Positions 45,134 through 54,851 of a DNA stretch of 64,000 bases are shown piece by piece (position 1 is the first letter of the stretch; each line of letters opens with the position of its first letter). The notes under the pieces are model-generated. The model saw only the letters and a program-made list of their open reading frames with translations, had not been told where the DNA came from and made no database searches. The translations under genes were made by a program, and so were the position numbers. Source of the stretch: Hyphomicrobium sp. (GTDB lineage Bacteria; Pseudomonadota; Alphaproteobacteria; Rhizobiales; Hyphomicrobiaceae); contig JABFRT010000031.1 in NCBI GenBank assembly GCA_013141015.1, forward strand, positions 20,465 through 84,464, given 5' to 3'.

Positions 45134-45691
45134 GGCGTGGACAGCCGCGCTGCTCTTCGCCTTGTCGTAGCGAAAACAACCGCGCTGGGTGTGCAGGCTG
45201 AGGCGGAGGTTGTGGTGCTTGATCATGATCGAAAGGCAATCGCCTAATGGAAGGGCTGGCGATCAAAAGTGCATCGCATGCTAGATTTCACGCGACGCCT
45301 TTTGTGTTTTGCGTCTGCGCGATTAGTTCTGCGATCAGCGAAAAGATTTAGATGACCCCGTATGAAATTTCGATTTGCACCCATTTAGGGTATGGCGAGC
45401 CGCGCGGCCGCTTGCCAAAGTGGTTAAGGCGCGCGGCATCCGTTCAGCGCACCAGACGCGGCGGCTATGACACCAAAAAACACTACTGAACATCGTTATG
45501 GAAATTGTCATTGCACAGAAATTGGCGTGAATTAACCAACGAATACACGGCCCGCATGCCATCCGGCAGCGGGATCAGATTTGAGACCTGGCCATTTCAG
45601 TCCAGGGCAGTTGAGGCCCAGATTCGCCGGTCGCCGCACATCACGCGCCACCGGTCATCAAAGTTATCTTTGCGGGAGGATGCGTATTCAT
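45134..45691. other. Non-coding stretch after the integrase
   Basis: About 560 bases with no convincing gene on either strand. The stretch at 45430-45460 looks superficially like a tRNA D-arm (CCAAAGTGGTTAAGG) but no cloverleaf can be completed. GC content is lower than in the chromosomal flank. A GGGAGGA site at 45674-45680 belongs to the repeat-protein fragment that follows. Confidence 0.4.
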
Positions 45692-46130
45692 ATGGCAACC
45701 GATCTCACACCCACACCCATCGGCAACGACATTCAGGTCAACACGACGACCGCCAACGACCAGCTCTATTCCTCCGTGACGGCGCTCGCCGACGGCGGCT
45801 TCGTGGTGACCTGGACGTCGCTCGGCCAGGATGGCAGCGGCTGGGGCATCTACGGTCAGCGCTATACGGCGGCAGGCGCGGCGAGCGGGCCCGAATTTCA
45901 GGTCAACACCGCGACCGCCAGCGACCAGCTCTATTCCTCCGTGACGGCGCTCGCCGACGGCGGCTTCGTGGTCACCTGGACGTCGTTCGATGGCAGCGGC
46001 TGGGGCATCTACGGTCAGCGCTACACGGCGGCCGGGGCGGCGAGCGGGACCGAGTTCCGCGTCAACACCGCGACGGCCAACGACCAGTCCTATTCGTCGG
46101 TGACCGCGCTCGCCGACGGCGGCTTCGTGG
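45692..46130 (+). pseudogene. 5' fragment of a large tandem-repeat surface/secreted protein, cut by IS3 element
   Basis: From the ATG at 45692 the frame encodes a short leader (MATDLTPTPIGNDI) and then nearly three tandem repeats of 53-55 residues with the pattern QVNTxTAxDQLYSSVTALADGGFVV and WGIYGQRYTAAGAASG. Such repeats occur in very large secreted calcium-binding proteins of rhizobia and relatives, usually type I secretion substrates. The coding sequence is interrupted at GGFVV by the left inverted repeat of the IS3-family element; the last residues before the stop at 46168 are IS-derived. No continuation is found on the far side of the IS, so the rest was deleted. It is not expected to be functional. 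Confidence 0.75.
45734..46130 (+). repeat. Tandem direct repeats, 159-165 bp
   Basis: Three units start at 45734, 45899 and 46058 with CAGGTCAACAC or CGCGTCAACAC. The first two differ by a two-codon insertion and few substitutions, and the third is cut off by the IS3 element. The high nucleotide identity suggests recent duplication or gene conversion. Confidence 0.8.
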
Positions 46131-46164
46131 TGATCAGCCCCCACCGAGTAGTCCAGTTGCAATG

Positions 46165-46998
46165 TTAGTTCATGGCGCCTCCTTCGGCTAGATGCTGCAT
46201 GGACGACGGTGCGGGCGTAGCCCGCGCAGGCGGCCATGCAGCAAGCGCTGGAATGAAGACCTCTGGCGCCGGTGGTTTGTAGCCGAGCGAAGCGTGTGGC
46301 CGCACCGTATTGTAATGCCGACGCCAACTCTCGATCACGATCTGAGCCTCGCGGAGCGAATAGAAGATTTCACCGTTCAGCAACTCGTCTCTGAGGCGGG
46401 CGTTGAAGCTCTCGACATAGCCGTTCTCCCATGGGCTGCCCGGCGCAATGTAGGCCGTCTTCGAGCCAACAGCGGCAATCCAGGTCTGAACCGCCTCAGC
46501 TATAAACTCTGGGCCATTGTCGGAACGAATGTGCCCAGGTACGCCGCGCAGCACGAACAATTCCGACAGGACATCGATCACGTCGATCGACTTTAGTTTG
46601 CGCCGAACCCTGATTGCTAGGCTCTCGTGCGTAAACTCATCGACCACGTTGAGCATTCGGTACTTCCTCCCGTCATGCGTTCGATCCTCAACGAAGTCGT
46701 AGGACCACACATGATTGCGATGCTCGGGACGCAGCCGGATGCAAGAGCCGTCCGTCAGCCATAGTCGGCCGCGTTTCGGCTGCTTGTACGGAACCTTGAG
46801 CCCCTCGCGCCGCCAGATGCGCTCGACCCGCTTGTCGTTCACCAGCCAGCCAGAATGGCGCAGCAGCGCGGCGATCTTGCGATAGCCGTAGCGGCCGTAT
46901 TGGCGAGCCAGCTCGATAATGTCAGCGGTCAGGCGTTCTTCGTCGTCGCGCCCCGCCGGCACCTTCCTTTGTGTCGAGCGATGCTGTCCGAGCGCCAC
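46165..46998 (-). CDS. IS3-family transposase OrfB (DDE catalytic domain)
   Basis: This 277-residue open frame (the frame continues upstream to about 47070, overlapping the end of orfA) has an HTH_21 segment [18 protein letters not shown] and the rve integrase core. The DDE residues are visible in [20 protein letters not shown] and [19 protein letters not shown]. Downstream [18 protein letters not shown] is typical of the IS407 group. Active protein is expected as an OrfAB fusion made by minus-one frameshifting. It appears intact. Confidence 0.92.
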   Translation of the reverse strand: MALGQHRSTQRKVPAGRDDEERLTADIIELARQYGRYGYRKIAALLRHSGWLVNDKRVERIWRREGLKVPYKQPKRGRLWLTDGSCIRLRPEHRNHVWSYDFVEDRTHDGRKYRMLNVVDEFTHESLAIRVRRKLKSIDVIDVLSELFVLRGVPGHIRSDNGPEFIAEAVQTWIAAVGSKTAYIAPGSPWENGYVESFNARLRDELLNGEIFYSLREAQIVIESWRRHYNTVRPHASLGYKPPAPEVFIPALAAWPPARATPAPSSMQHLAEGGAMN

Positions 46999-47069
46999 AC
47001 AGGCGCGGCGCTCGGAGACGTGAAGCTCACGTCGAACATGCTCGATACAAAGTCTTCGGCGCGCGGGGC

Positions 47070-47348
47070 TTAGAAGTTTCCCTTGGCGGCCTCCGCCAAG
47101 ATCAACTTGTCGAGCGTCAGATCGGAAACCGCCTTGCGAAGCCGCTGGTTCTCAAGCTCCAGCTCCTTCAAACGCTTGACCTGATCAAGCTGCAAGCCGC
47201 CGAACTCACGCCGCCAGCGGTAGTACGTCAGCTGCGAAACGCCGATCGAGCGAACTGCGTCGGCAACCTTGTTCCCTTGCGCCACCAAAACATCGACTTG
47301 GCGAAGCTTCGATACGATCTCTTCTGCCTTGTGTTTCATCCTAGGCAT
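47070..47348 (-). CDS. IS3-family transposase OrfA (helix-turn-helix)
   Basis: This 92-residue protein has the IS3 OrfA helix-turn-helix ([41 protein letters not shown]) and a leucine zipper ([25 protein letters not shown]). It binds the IS ends and is fused to OrfB by frameshifting near its stop. It is complete. Confidence 0.92.
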   Translation of the reverse strand: MPRMKHKAEEIVSKLRQVDVLVAQGNKVADAVRSIGVSQLTYYRWRREFGGLQLDQVKRLKELELENQRLRKAVSDLTLDKLILAEAAKGNF

Positions 47349-47410
47349 CCATGTCCTCCTCGGGCAAAAACCAATACTTCGAGTCGGACCACTTCAGTGG
47401 GGGAGGATCA

Positions 47411-48212
47411 AATCGGGCTTGATGCCGAACGTTTCTTGCGTACGTTCGATCATCGTCTGCGACGCACCAACTTCTGCTTGGCGTATGGCGCGCGAGGCTT
47501 CGACGTCCATGATGATGCCGAACTTGACGTCGATGAGATAGTTGTCCGCGTAGGCGAAGAACGCAGCGTTCCTGAGCGCACCCGTCCATTGCGCGGCCGA
47601 TCCGGCCGCGCCACGAACTTCGGTACCACGTCGCTGGCGGCGCCCCAGGCTGGGTCGTCGAGATTGGCGAGATAGTCCTGCACGGCGCGCTCGACGGTCG
47701 CCGGATCAATGTCGTGGCTCCACTCGTCGCCGGGTGTTGATCCGCACTTGTTGGCGTCGGCTGCGATCATCAGGCTCGCATCGACCGCGAAACCGATGCC
47801 GCCGACGAGATCAGCTTTGATGCAGGCAGCAACGACGCGCTCGAACACCTGGCGGAAAATGTCGTGCTCGCGGAAACGCTCATTGCGGGCGCGTGAAGGC
47901 GGAGTGATCGGGGATCTTGTCTTCGATACCGAGACCACAGAACCAACGGTAGGCAAGGTTGAGCTGAACTTCGCGGCAGAGCGCGCGTTCCGAGCGAATG
48001 GCAAAGACATAACCGATAACCAGCATCCGGAGCATGAGTTCCGGATCGATCGAGGGCCGGCCGGTATGTGAATAGTGCGGCGCGAGTTCCTTGTGCAGCC
48101 AGGAGAGGTCGAGAACCGCCGCGATCCGACGCACCAGATGATCGCCCGGCACGACCGCCTCAAGATCAAACGCATAGAATAGTTGGCCCTGCTCGAACTT
48201 GCGCCGCCCCAT
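47411..48212 (-). pseudogene. IS1182-like transposase, frameshifted and truncated
   Basis: From ATG 48212 the first frame reads MGRRKFEQGQLFYAFDLEAV and includes RPSIDPELMLRMLVIGYVFAIRSERALCREV and NLAYRWFCGLGIEDKIPDHS, a DUF772 N-terminal domain typical of IS1182-family transposases. It shifts near 47890 into a second frame (RARNERFREHDIFRQVFERVV, FAVDASLMIAADANK) and near 47610 into a third (AQWTGALRNAAFFAYADNYL then IDVKFGIIMDVEASRA). The IS3 right end cuts it at 47410. At least two indels plus truncation show it is dead. Its 5' boundary abuts the helicase stop at 48255; the exact inverted repeat was not identified. Confidence 0.82.
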
Positions 48213-48254
48213 CATCGAACTGCTCCGTCGATGCCGCCATCTCAACGAAGGGAA

Positions 48255-50207
48255 TCACGGTTCGCCGGGCCTCTCAAGCCAGTTCTGCAACAAAATCGGA
48301 CCAATGCGGACGCGCTTAGCTGCAATGGCGGCGGCAACTTGCTTGAGCGTATTCTCGTTCATCGACTTGGCGAGAACGGAATAGGCCGTCTCGAACGGGT
48401 TGATGCTGTCAATAAGATCGATGCTGAGGTCGCGCACGTCCATCGCGAATTTGCGCACGCCGTCTATCAACGCGGTGTTGGCGCGCACGCCGTCGGCGCC
48501 GTCGTCAATGCCCAATGCCATTGCGCCGCCGCGTTGGATCACGTTCATTGCCGCGATGGCGTGTTGGCGAATGGCTTCCTGATCGTGATCGCTGAAGCCG
48601 GGGTACTTGTCGCGGACGATCTTGCCCATGCGCAACTGCGTCAATTCTTCAGGTACGGTCTCTGGATTGAAAGTGCCGGCCTCTACCGTGCGGGCGTCCT
48701 GCACAAACGTCGCGATCAGGTCATTTATGTCGTTCTTGCAGACATTGGCGGCTTCGGGGGTTTCGGGATTGATCAGTCCCTTTAGTTCCATGTGGATCTG
48801 GCCGGTATCGGCATTATATCCGACATTGTTGCCGCGTTCGGAGTAACCGTCCGTGCCATAGTCATAGCCCTCAATCGGGCCGGCGTTCTTGGGCGTAAAG
48901 TTGAAGCGTGGCGCGAGCACCTGTTCCATCAATAGGCTGGCGGCAATGGCTTTGAGGGTATCGTTGACGGCTCCGACGACGGCTTCCTCGGATGCGTCCG
49001 GTTCGGCAATCAGATTGGTGAAGCGCGCGGTGGTTTTGCCCTTCGCGTCGCGGGTGGCGCGGCCGATGATCTGCACAATCTCGGTCAAGCTGTTGCGATA
49101 GCCAACCGTCAAGGCGTGTTCGCACCAAATCCAGTCAAAGCCTTCTTTGGCCATGCCGAGTGCGATGATGATATCGACGTGATCGCGGTTGTTTTTCTGT
49201 GCTGGATCTTTGAGTGCGCTCATCACGCGGTCGCGGTTCGGGCCGTCATCGACAAGATCGGCAACTTTGATAATCCGCCCGGATGTAAGCTTGATCAGTT
49301 CGAAGCCGGTTGCGGCGTCCTTGCCCTTCCATTCGCCAAGGGCGCCCATGATGTCGCTGACTTGGGTGTACTTGTCGCCGGCGCTTTCGCGCGCGTTGAC
49401 GTTTGGGATGTGGACGATGGTTTTCTTGTCCGGGTCCAGCACCTTGGCAATCGAGTCGAGATAATTGCCGGAATAGAAGAAGTATCCGATGTCGAGTGAT
49501 TTCAGATAGGTATAGCCGTTGAGCTGTTCGTAGTAGGTGTAGGTGACCGTCTCGAATTTCTCTTCGTCTTCGGGTGAGAGCACGGCGTCCGTGTCGCCAC
49601 GGAAATAAGAGCCGGTCATGGCGACGAGGTGGGCTTTGTCGCGTGCCAAAAATTCTTTCAGTTGTGAGCCGAGCTTGTTGTCTTCGCTCACACTGACGTG
49701 GTGGAATTCGTCAACGGCTATTAGGCGATCATCAAATGCGGCGACGCTCAATTCTTCAACTGCGAAGCGGAAGGTGGCGTGCGTGCACACAAGCACGGGA
49801 TCGCCGCTCGCCAGAAACTCAGCGACCGCCTTGACCTTTGATTTGGCGACGCGCGGATCATCGGCGCCCGGCGCGTTGCACAGGTTCCATTGCGGCTTGA
49901 CCGTCCAATCGGCCCAAAAACCGAACTTAGATAGCGGTTCATCGGCAAAGCTGCTGCCGATAGATTTCTCTGGCACCACGATGATCGCCTGATTGATGTC
50001 TTGTTCGCGCAACTTATGAAGCGCGATGAACATGAGCGCGCGTGACTTGCCGGAGGCGGGCGGGGATTTGATCAGCAGGTACTGCTCGCCGCGCTTGGCG
50101 TAGGCGCGCTCCTGCATCATGCGCATGCCGAGTTCGTTAGGCTTGGTGGACGCGCCGGTTTGTTGATAGCGCATCGAGACGGACGGAACGGATACTTTAG
50201 CGGTCAT
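48255..50207 (-). CDS. DEAD/DEAH-box helicase of a restriction-like system
   Basis: This 650-residue superfamily 2 helicase has Walker A IKSPPASGKSRALMF (about 46-60), the DEAD-box equivalent AVDEFHHVS (about 164-172), MTGSYFRGD (motif III-like), GMAKEGFDWIWCEHAL, and motif VI EIVQIIGRATRDAKGK. The style is that of helicases encoded beside MmeI-like DNA methyltransferases in restriction or phage-defence loci. Its start overlaps the 66-residue gene by four bases, and that gene in turn overlaps the methyltransferase gene. The frame is intact, but the C terminus (WLERPGEP) ends at the border with the IS1182 remnant and may be shortened. Confidence 0.85.
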   Translation of the reverse strand: MTAKVSVPSVSMRYQQTGASTKPNELGMRMMQERAYAKRGEQYLLIKSPPASGKSRALMFIALHKLREQDINQAIIVVPEKSIGSSFADEPLSKFGFWADWTVKPQWNLCNAPGADDPRVAKSKVKAVAEFLASGDPVLVCTHATFRFAVEELSVAAFDDRLIAVDEFHHVSVSEDNKLGSQLKEFLARDKAHLVAMTGSYFRGDTDAVLSPEDEEKFETVTYTYYEQLNGYTYLKSLDIGYFFYSGNYLDSIAKVLDPDKKTIVHIPNVNARESAGDKYTQVSDIMGALGEWKGKDAATGFELIKLTSGRIIKVADLVDDGPNRDRVMSALKDPAQKNNRDHVDIIIALGMAKEGFDWIWCEHALTVGYRNSLTEIVQIIGRATRDAKGKTTARFTNLIAEPDASEEAVVGAVNDTLKAIAASLLMEQVLAPRFNFTPKNAGPIEGYDYGTDGYSERGNNVGYNADTGQIHMELKGLINPETPEAANVCKNDINDLIATFVQDARTVEAGTFNPETVPEELTQLRMGKIVRDKYPGFSDHDQEAIRQHAIAAMNVIQRGGAMALGIDDGADGVRANTALIDGVRKFAMDVRDLSIDLIDSINPFETAYSVLAKSMNENTLKQVAAAIAAKRVRIGPILLQNWLERPGEP

Positions 50208-50404
50208 CGCTTGATTTCCTTGCAGGCGGCAATCGTCTTGGTCACGTCATCGAGTTCGGATTGCCATTGCGGGTGCGCCGGATATTGGCGGAGCATATCT
50301 TCGCACTCTTGCTGCCAAGCCAACAGCTCTTGCATGGGCGCGAAGAAGGACGGGCCGTCGATCAGCCATATCGGAGTATCGGCGGCGGGCTCTTTCGTGA
50401 TCAT
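50204..50404 (-). CDS. 66-residue protein in the helicase/methyltransferase operon
   Basis: This small gene overlaps the upstream methyltransferase stop and the downstream helicase start by four bases each, which strongly supports translation. The product is acidic and Trp/Pro-rich (WLIDGPSFFAPMQELLAWQQ, YPAHPQWQSELDDV) with a helical C terminus. I do not recognise a family. The coupling makes it a structural or regulatory subunit candidate for the restriction-like system. Confidence 0.72.
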   Translation of the reverse strand: MITKEPAADTPIWLIDGPSFFAPMQELLAWQQECEDMLRQYPAHPQWQSELDDVTKTIAACKEIKR

Positions 50405-52709
50405 GCCGCGCTTCCTTCTTCAGGTGCGGCCTTAGGCTTGCGGCTGGCTTTGGAGGGCGCCTTGGCTTCTTCGTCCTTGATCATTTTAGTGTACATGTCG
50501 AACAGCTTTTCGAGGCGTTCGGTGTCGTTCTTGAAGCGGCGGCCGATGTAGATCCGCTCCAGCGTTTCGTCGTTGCGGTCGTGGGCGGCGCGCAGATCGG
50601 CCGGCATGGACTCTGGGGCATAGAGATCGGCGATGGTGGCCGGAAAATGCGCTTCGCGCCCGAGCAGGATATCTTCGGCGCAGCGCGTCAGCTCAGCTTT
50701 TTGGTTTTCGGTCATCGGCGGAACCGGGAACGTGTTCCAGCCGAGAGTGTTGGAGTAGCGGAAATCTGTCCGAAGCCTGACGCATACGGTCGCGATCCAC
50801 TGTTGGTGGAGGCGACTTGCAACAATAGCAAGAAGCCATAACGGTGCATCGTAAGCTGCGGCCGCAGTGTCGGCGACAACGGTACGATCATCGACCAGGC
50901 CGACAGGTAAATAAGGCCGATTTTCTGAAGTGACACGCGGCACGATCAACGCAATTCCTAGGCGATGAGGGCAATAGACGAAGCGATGAGGCGTTTTTGC
51001 GTTGTCGTTAGATTGCTTACCCTTGCTCACAATACGGACTTGGCGGACTTTCTCAAACCGCTCGCTAAGCGGCGGTATTGCTGAGGCGGCGTCAAAGTCA
51101 GCATCGTCAACCCAAATGCAATGTCGAAATGTGCATCTTACGAATTCAGCAGGACCCACGTAGCGCCGTAGAAACCGTGCAGACGTCGGGTGCGCAGCAA
51201 GGATTGCAGACGCGTCGCCGTCGCTCAAAATCAAATTGCCGCCGTCGGACGGTTTGTTCCCATAGTCCATGATAGGTAGCCCACACGCGGACTTAGCGGC
51301 CTTTTCGACAATGATGTTAGGCATATCAATTAAATACGGCCCGATGTTCGTTGCGACTTTTGATTGGCCGTTTTTCATAAAGATGAGCTTGTTTCTTCGA
51401 GGTTCGTCTAACGCCCAACAACGACGCAAGTAACGCCAGCGTTTTCGCCTTCGCAAGGTTTCCCATGTGAACGGTCGATGTGCAAAACGAAATTGACAAG
51501 GCGCGTGCGAAGATTAGGGGCCACAACATGGCCACCTGAATGCCTTGACAGATCGTCTTTGTTGCAACGAGTGCAAATTCGGAATCGCCGCGTTCGCAGT
51601 AGTGTGCTGCTTTCAGATACCAAGCGGCCACGTAGTCAAGGTCCTTGTACGACTTTGTCTCTTTCGAGAATACGAGATCCATATCCGCTTGCTGCGAAGA
51701 ATTTCTCCACTGGCTTCCAAGATAAGGCGGGTTTCCGCAAATGAAAGTTTCTGCCTCAGCTTCGTTTTCAAGCGCGAGTTTGCCGATCGGGCCCGCGAGA
51801 TCATGTTCGATAGCTTCACCTGACTTCGGCGGTGGGCACACCTCCAACCAATCAAGCCGCAACGCATTGCCGTTCACGATCCGGCCCGTGTCATGCAGCG
51901 GCAGTACGTCAAGGCGTGCTTCGATCTGTCCGATGAAGCGGACGTTGCATTGAAACTCTGCGATCAACAACGCCAGCCGCGCGATCTCGGCTGGAAAGCT
52001 CTTGATCTCAATGCCGTAGAAGTTGGTCAGCTTGATCCAGGTTTTCTTGTCGTCGTCCTTGCGGCGGCGGATGATCTCGGCTTCGATCTCGCGCAGCTTG
52101 ATATAGGCGATGACCAGAAAATTGCCGCTGCCGCACGCCGGGTCGAACACGCGGATGGCGGCGATGCGTTTGCGCAGGTTGAGCAGCTTGGCCTTGTTGT
52201 CGCCAGCCGCTTCGAGTTGCGCGCGCAGGTCGTCGAGGAACAGGGGGTTCAACACTTTGAGGATGTTGGGTACGCTGGTGTAGTGCATGCCCAGTGCGCC
52301 GCGCTCTTCGTCGTCGGCCACGGCCTGGATCATTGAGCCGAAAATGTCGGGATTGATGCGTTTCCAGTTCAGATCGCCAATATGCAACAGGTAGCTGCGC
52401 GCGATTACGGAAAAGATCGGGCACCTCCGTGTCGTTTGAGAACAGCCCGCCGTTGACATAGGGGAAAGCGTCCGCCCAGCTTTTGACTTTGGCAGCTTTC
52501 CGCGCAGCCGGCGGCAGGTTCATCGCCCGGAACAGCTCCTTGATCACTTCATGCGTGTTGGTGGACTGCGGATCGGTCATCTGACGGAGGCATGCGGAGA
52601 ACAGATTGTCGCCGAGGAAGATGTCGGTATCTTCCGCGAAGAAGCAGAAGATCAGCCGCGCCATGAACTGATTGAGCGCTGGGCGCTTGCCCGCCTTCGC
52701 CTCCAGCAT
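50401..52709 (-). pseudogene. MmeI-like DNA adenine methyltransferase, frameshifted and 5'-truncated
   Basis: Three frames together form the core and C terminus of a class I DNA methyltransferase. ARLIFCFFAEDTDIF and YVNGGLFS come first (52008-52709). A one-base shift near 52418 leads to ARSYLLHIGDLNW, SAM motif FDPACGSGNFLVIAY and catalytic FICGNPPYLGSQW. Several indels between 51415 and 51525 lead to KLIFMKNGQSKVATNIGPYLID and the target-recognition and C-terminal region, ending at 50401. The N-terminal part, with any nuclease domain, is missing because the IS66 remnant abuts at 52710. It cannot make functional enzyme as read. Confidence 0.82.
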
Positions 52710-52711
52710 TC

Positions 52712-52876
52712 ATGCCTATCACGGTGGCATTGCCGTCGCCGGCATTTTCAGGTGCTGCAACGAAGCCGGTCGGAAGGATCGAGATCGAGACGGCAGGCGG
52801 TCGCATATTGCGGGTTGGTGCGGATATCGATATCGGCGCGCTCAAAAGGATCGTGGCGGCGCTGGAGACGGTTTGA
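52712..52876 (+). pseudogene. IS66 TnpA (OrfA), C-terminal remnant
   Basis: An open frame of 54 codons encodes the C-terminal end of IS66 OrfA ([32 protein letters not shown]). The helix-turn-helix N-terminal half is missing. Its stop overlaps the tnpB start by one base (TGATG), the normal IS66 layout. Confidence 0.7.
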
Positions 52877-53222
52877 TGATCCCGGTTCCAGCGGGCGTGC
52901 GTGTGTGGCTCGCAACCGGTCACACGGACATGCGGCGCGGCTTTCCGGGGCTGGCGCTCATGGTGCAGGAAACGCTGAAGGCTGATCCGCATGCCGGGCA
53001 CCTCTTCGTCTTCCGAGGCAAGCGCGGCGATCTCGTGAAGATCATCTGGCACGATGGTCAAGGCGCCTGCCTGTTCTCGAAGCGGCTTGAACGTGGCCGG
53101 TTCATCTGGCCGACGCCAGCGAAGGCGCGGTGACGATCTCGCCAGCGCAATTGGGATACATGTTGGAGGGGATCGATTGGCGTGCCCCACAAAAAACGTA
53201 CCGTCCGGAGATCGCGGGATAA
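52876..53222 (+). pseudogene. IS66 TnpB (OrfB), frameshifted near the C terminus
   Basis: The N-terminal 81 residues are canonical ([49 protein letters not shown]). A one-base deletion near 53118 then leads to a stop at 53133, whereas the neighbouring frame continues [20 protein letters not shown] to a stop at 53222, as in complete TnpB. Function of the shortened protein is doubtful. Confidence 0.8.
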
Positions 53223-53246
53223 CGCGAAGCAGTGTAGAAATGCGCC

Positions 53247-54806
53247 ATGGCGCTCGATCCCGCGACATTGCCTGACGATATCTCAGTTTTGAAGGCAATG
53301 TTGATTGCGAGCGAAGCTCGATCGGACGGCCTTGATGCCGAGATCGCGCATCTGAAACTGACGATCGCCAAGATGAAGCGAGACGAATTCGGCGCGAGTT
53401 CTGAAAAGGGCGCGCGGCTCATCGATCAACTCGAGATGCAGCTTGGTGAGCTGGTTGCGACCGCAAGCGAGGGCAAGGCTGCGACGGCCATCGAACGTCC
53501 GGCGCCGGTTGGCGAAGAAGAACTTCATAAACCGGCACGCCGGGCATTGGACCCGAAACTCCCGCGCGAGCGGATCGTGCACGAAGCGCCCTGCATCTGC
53601 GGCCATTGTGGTTCGGATCGCCTGCGCAAGCTCGGCGAAACGATCACGGAAACGCTCGAACACGTGCCTGAACAGTGGAAAGTTCTGAGCCACGTGCGCG
53701 AGAAGTTCACCTGCCGGGTGTGCGAAAAGATCACGGAAACACCCGCCCCATCGCATCCGATTGCGCGCGGACGGGCTGGGCCCCAGTTGCTGGCCGAGGT
53801 CCTGCACAACAAGTACCGGGCGCATCTTCCCTTGAACCGCCAGAGCGCTCTTTATGCGGCCCAGGGCATCGATCTCGACGTATCGACGATGGCAGATTGG
53901 GTTGGTGCCTGCGCTGCAACGCTTGCTCCGCTCGTCAGGGAAATCGAAAAGCACGTATTTGCAGCCGAACGCATTCATGCCGACGACACGACGGTTCCAG
54001 TCCTGGCCAAAGGAAGATGCACGACGGGCCGCTTGTGGGCCTACGTGCGTGACGATGCGCCCTTCGGTGGCCAAGCGGCACCTGCTGCGCTCTTCCATTA
54101 CGCACCGACGCGCGGCGGGGAACACCCTGAAAAGCATCTCGCCACCTACTGCGGCCTCATGCAGGCCGACGCCTACTCAGGATATAATGGCCTCTACACC
54201 AAGGGCCGCATGCCCGGCGAGATCGTCGAAGCGGCCTGCTGGGCCCATGGCCGCCGCAAGTTCTTCGAACTGGCCGAGCTACAAAAAGCACCGGTTGCGA
54301 TCGAGGCCGTCAAGCGCATCGACGAACTATTCGCCATCGAGCGCGAGATCAACGGCAAGCCACCGGACGCGCGTCTTGCCATCCGCCAGGAACGATCAAA
54401 ACCACTCGTTGAAGCTCTCGAAATCTGGCTCAGAGGCGAACGCAAAAAGCTTTCGTCCAAGGCGCCGGTCGCGAAAGCGATCGACTACGGCCTGAAACGA
54501 TGGCCGGCCTTCACACGCTTCCTCGATGATGGCCGCATCTGCATGAGTAACAACGCCGCCGAGCGCGCGGTGCGTGGCGTCGCCGTCGGCCGCAAAAACT
54601 GGACCTTCTGCGGATCAGATTCCGGCGGACGGCGTGCGGCCTCGATCTACACCCTGATCGAGACCTGCAAACTGAATGACGTTGACGCCCGTGCCTGGCT
54701 CGCCGACGTTCTCGTCCGCATCGCCGATCATCCGGCCAAACGTATCGCCGAGCTGCTGCCCTGGAACTGGAAGGCCGCGCGCTCCGCTCCTGCACAGGCG
54801 GCTTGA
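53247..54806 (+). CDS. IS66 transposase TnpC
   Basis: This 519-residue transposase is complete. A coiled-coil N terminus leads into a zinc-finger-like region (CICGHCGSDRLRKLGE, FTCRVCEKITETPAPS). The DDE domain shows RIHADDTTVPVLAKG, LMQADAYSGYNGLY, EAACWAHGRRKFFEL and the glutamate in ISNN-like MSNNAAERAVRGVAVGRKNW. It starts 25 bases after the tnpB frame. Length and motifs are normal for the family. Confidence 0.94.
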   Translation: MALDPATLPDDISVLKAMLIASEARSDGLDAEIAHLKLTIAKMKRDEFGASSEKGARLIDQLEMQLGELVATASEGKAATAIERPAPVGEEELHKPARRALDPKLPRERIVHEAPCICGHCGSDRLRKLGETITETLEHVPEQWKVLSHVREKFTCRVCEKITETPAPSHPIARGRAGPQLLAEVLHNKYRAHLPLNRQSALYAAQGIDLDVSTMADWVGACAATLAPLVREIEKHVFAAERIHADDTTVPVLAKGRCTTGRLWAYVRDDAPFGGQAAPAALFHYAPTRGGEHPEKHLATYCGLMQADAYSGYNGLYTKGRMPGEIVEAACWAHGRRKFFELAELQKAPVAIEAVKRIDELFAIEREINGKPPDARLAIRQERSKPLVEALEIWLRGERKKLSSKAPVAKAIDYGLKRWPAFTRFLDDGRICMSNNAAERAVRGVAVGRKNWTFCGSDSGGRRAASIYTLIETCKLNDVDARAWLADVLVRIADHPAKRIAELLPWNWKAARSAPAQAA

Positions 54807-54851
54807 ACCCATCACACCTGCGGTCTTGGCCGGATGCTTACTGTTGATGTG

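Larger units (their letters stand above)
46131..47410 (-). mobile_element. IS3-family insertion sequence (IS407-like group)
   Basis: The 1280-bp element is bounded by imperfect inverted repeats: TGATCAGCCCCCACCGAG at 46131 and, on the minus strand from 47410, TGATCCTCCCCCACTGAAG. It encodes orfA and orfB in overlapping frames, as in IS3 elements that make the transposase by programmed frameshifting. Flanking bases (GTGG on the left, AATC on the right) do not form a target duplication, and the two flanks belong to unrelated broken genes. A deletion or recombination at one end after insertion is therefore likely. Confidence 0.85.
52710..54841 (+). mobile_element. IS66-family insertion sequence, left end missing
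   Basis: The right end is clear: on the minus strand from 54841 it reads GTAAGCATCCGGCCAAGACC, a typical IS66 terminal repeat. The left terminal repeat and most of tnpA are absent, because IS66 sequence starts abruptly at about 52710 against the methyltransferase remnant. tnpB is frameshifted and tnpC is intact. The element is therefore immobile by itself, unless served in trans, and marks a deletion breakpoint. Confidence 0.8.

Noticed and set aside
45425..45470. tRNA-like stretch (CCAAAGTGGTTAAGG) after the integrase
   Set aside because: Only a D-arm-like segment is visible; no anticodon stem, T-arm or acceptor pairing can be built.
45734..46130. Direct repeats as a possible CRISPR array
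   Set aside because: Units are 159-165 bp, in-frame coding and contiguous, without spacers; they are protein repeats.
45641..46327. A 228-residue minus-strand frame across the repeat fragment and the IS3 end
   Set aside because: It mirrors the tandem repeats and crosses the IS boundary, so it cannot be an ancestral gene.
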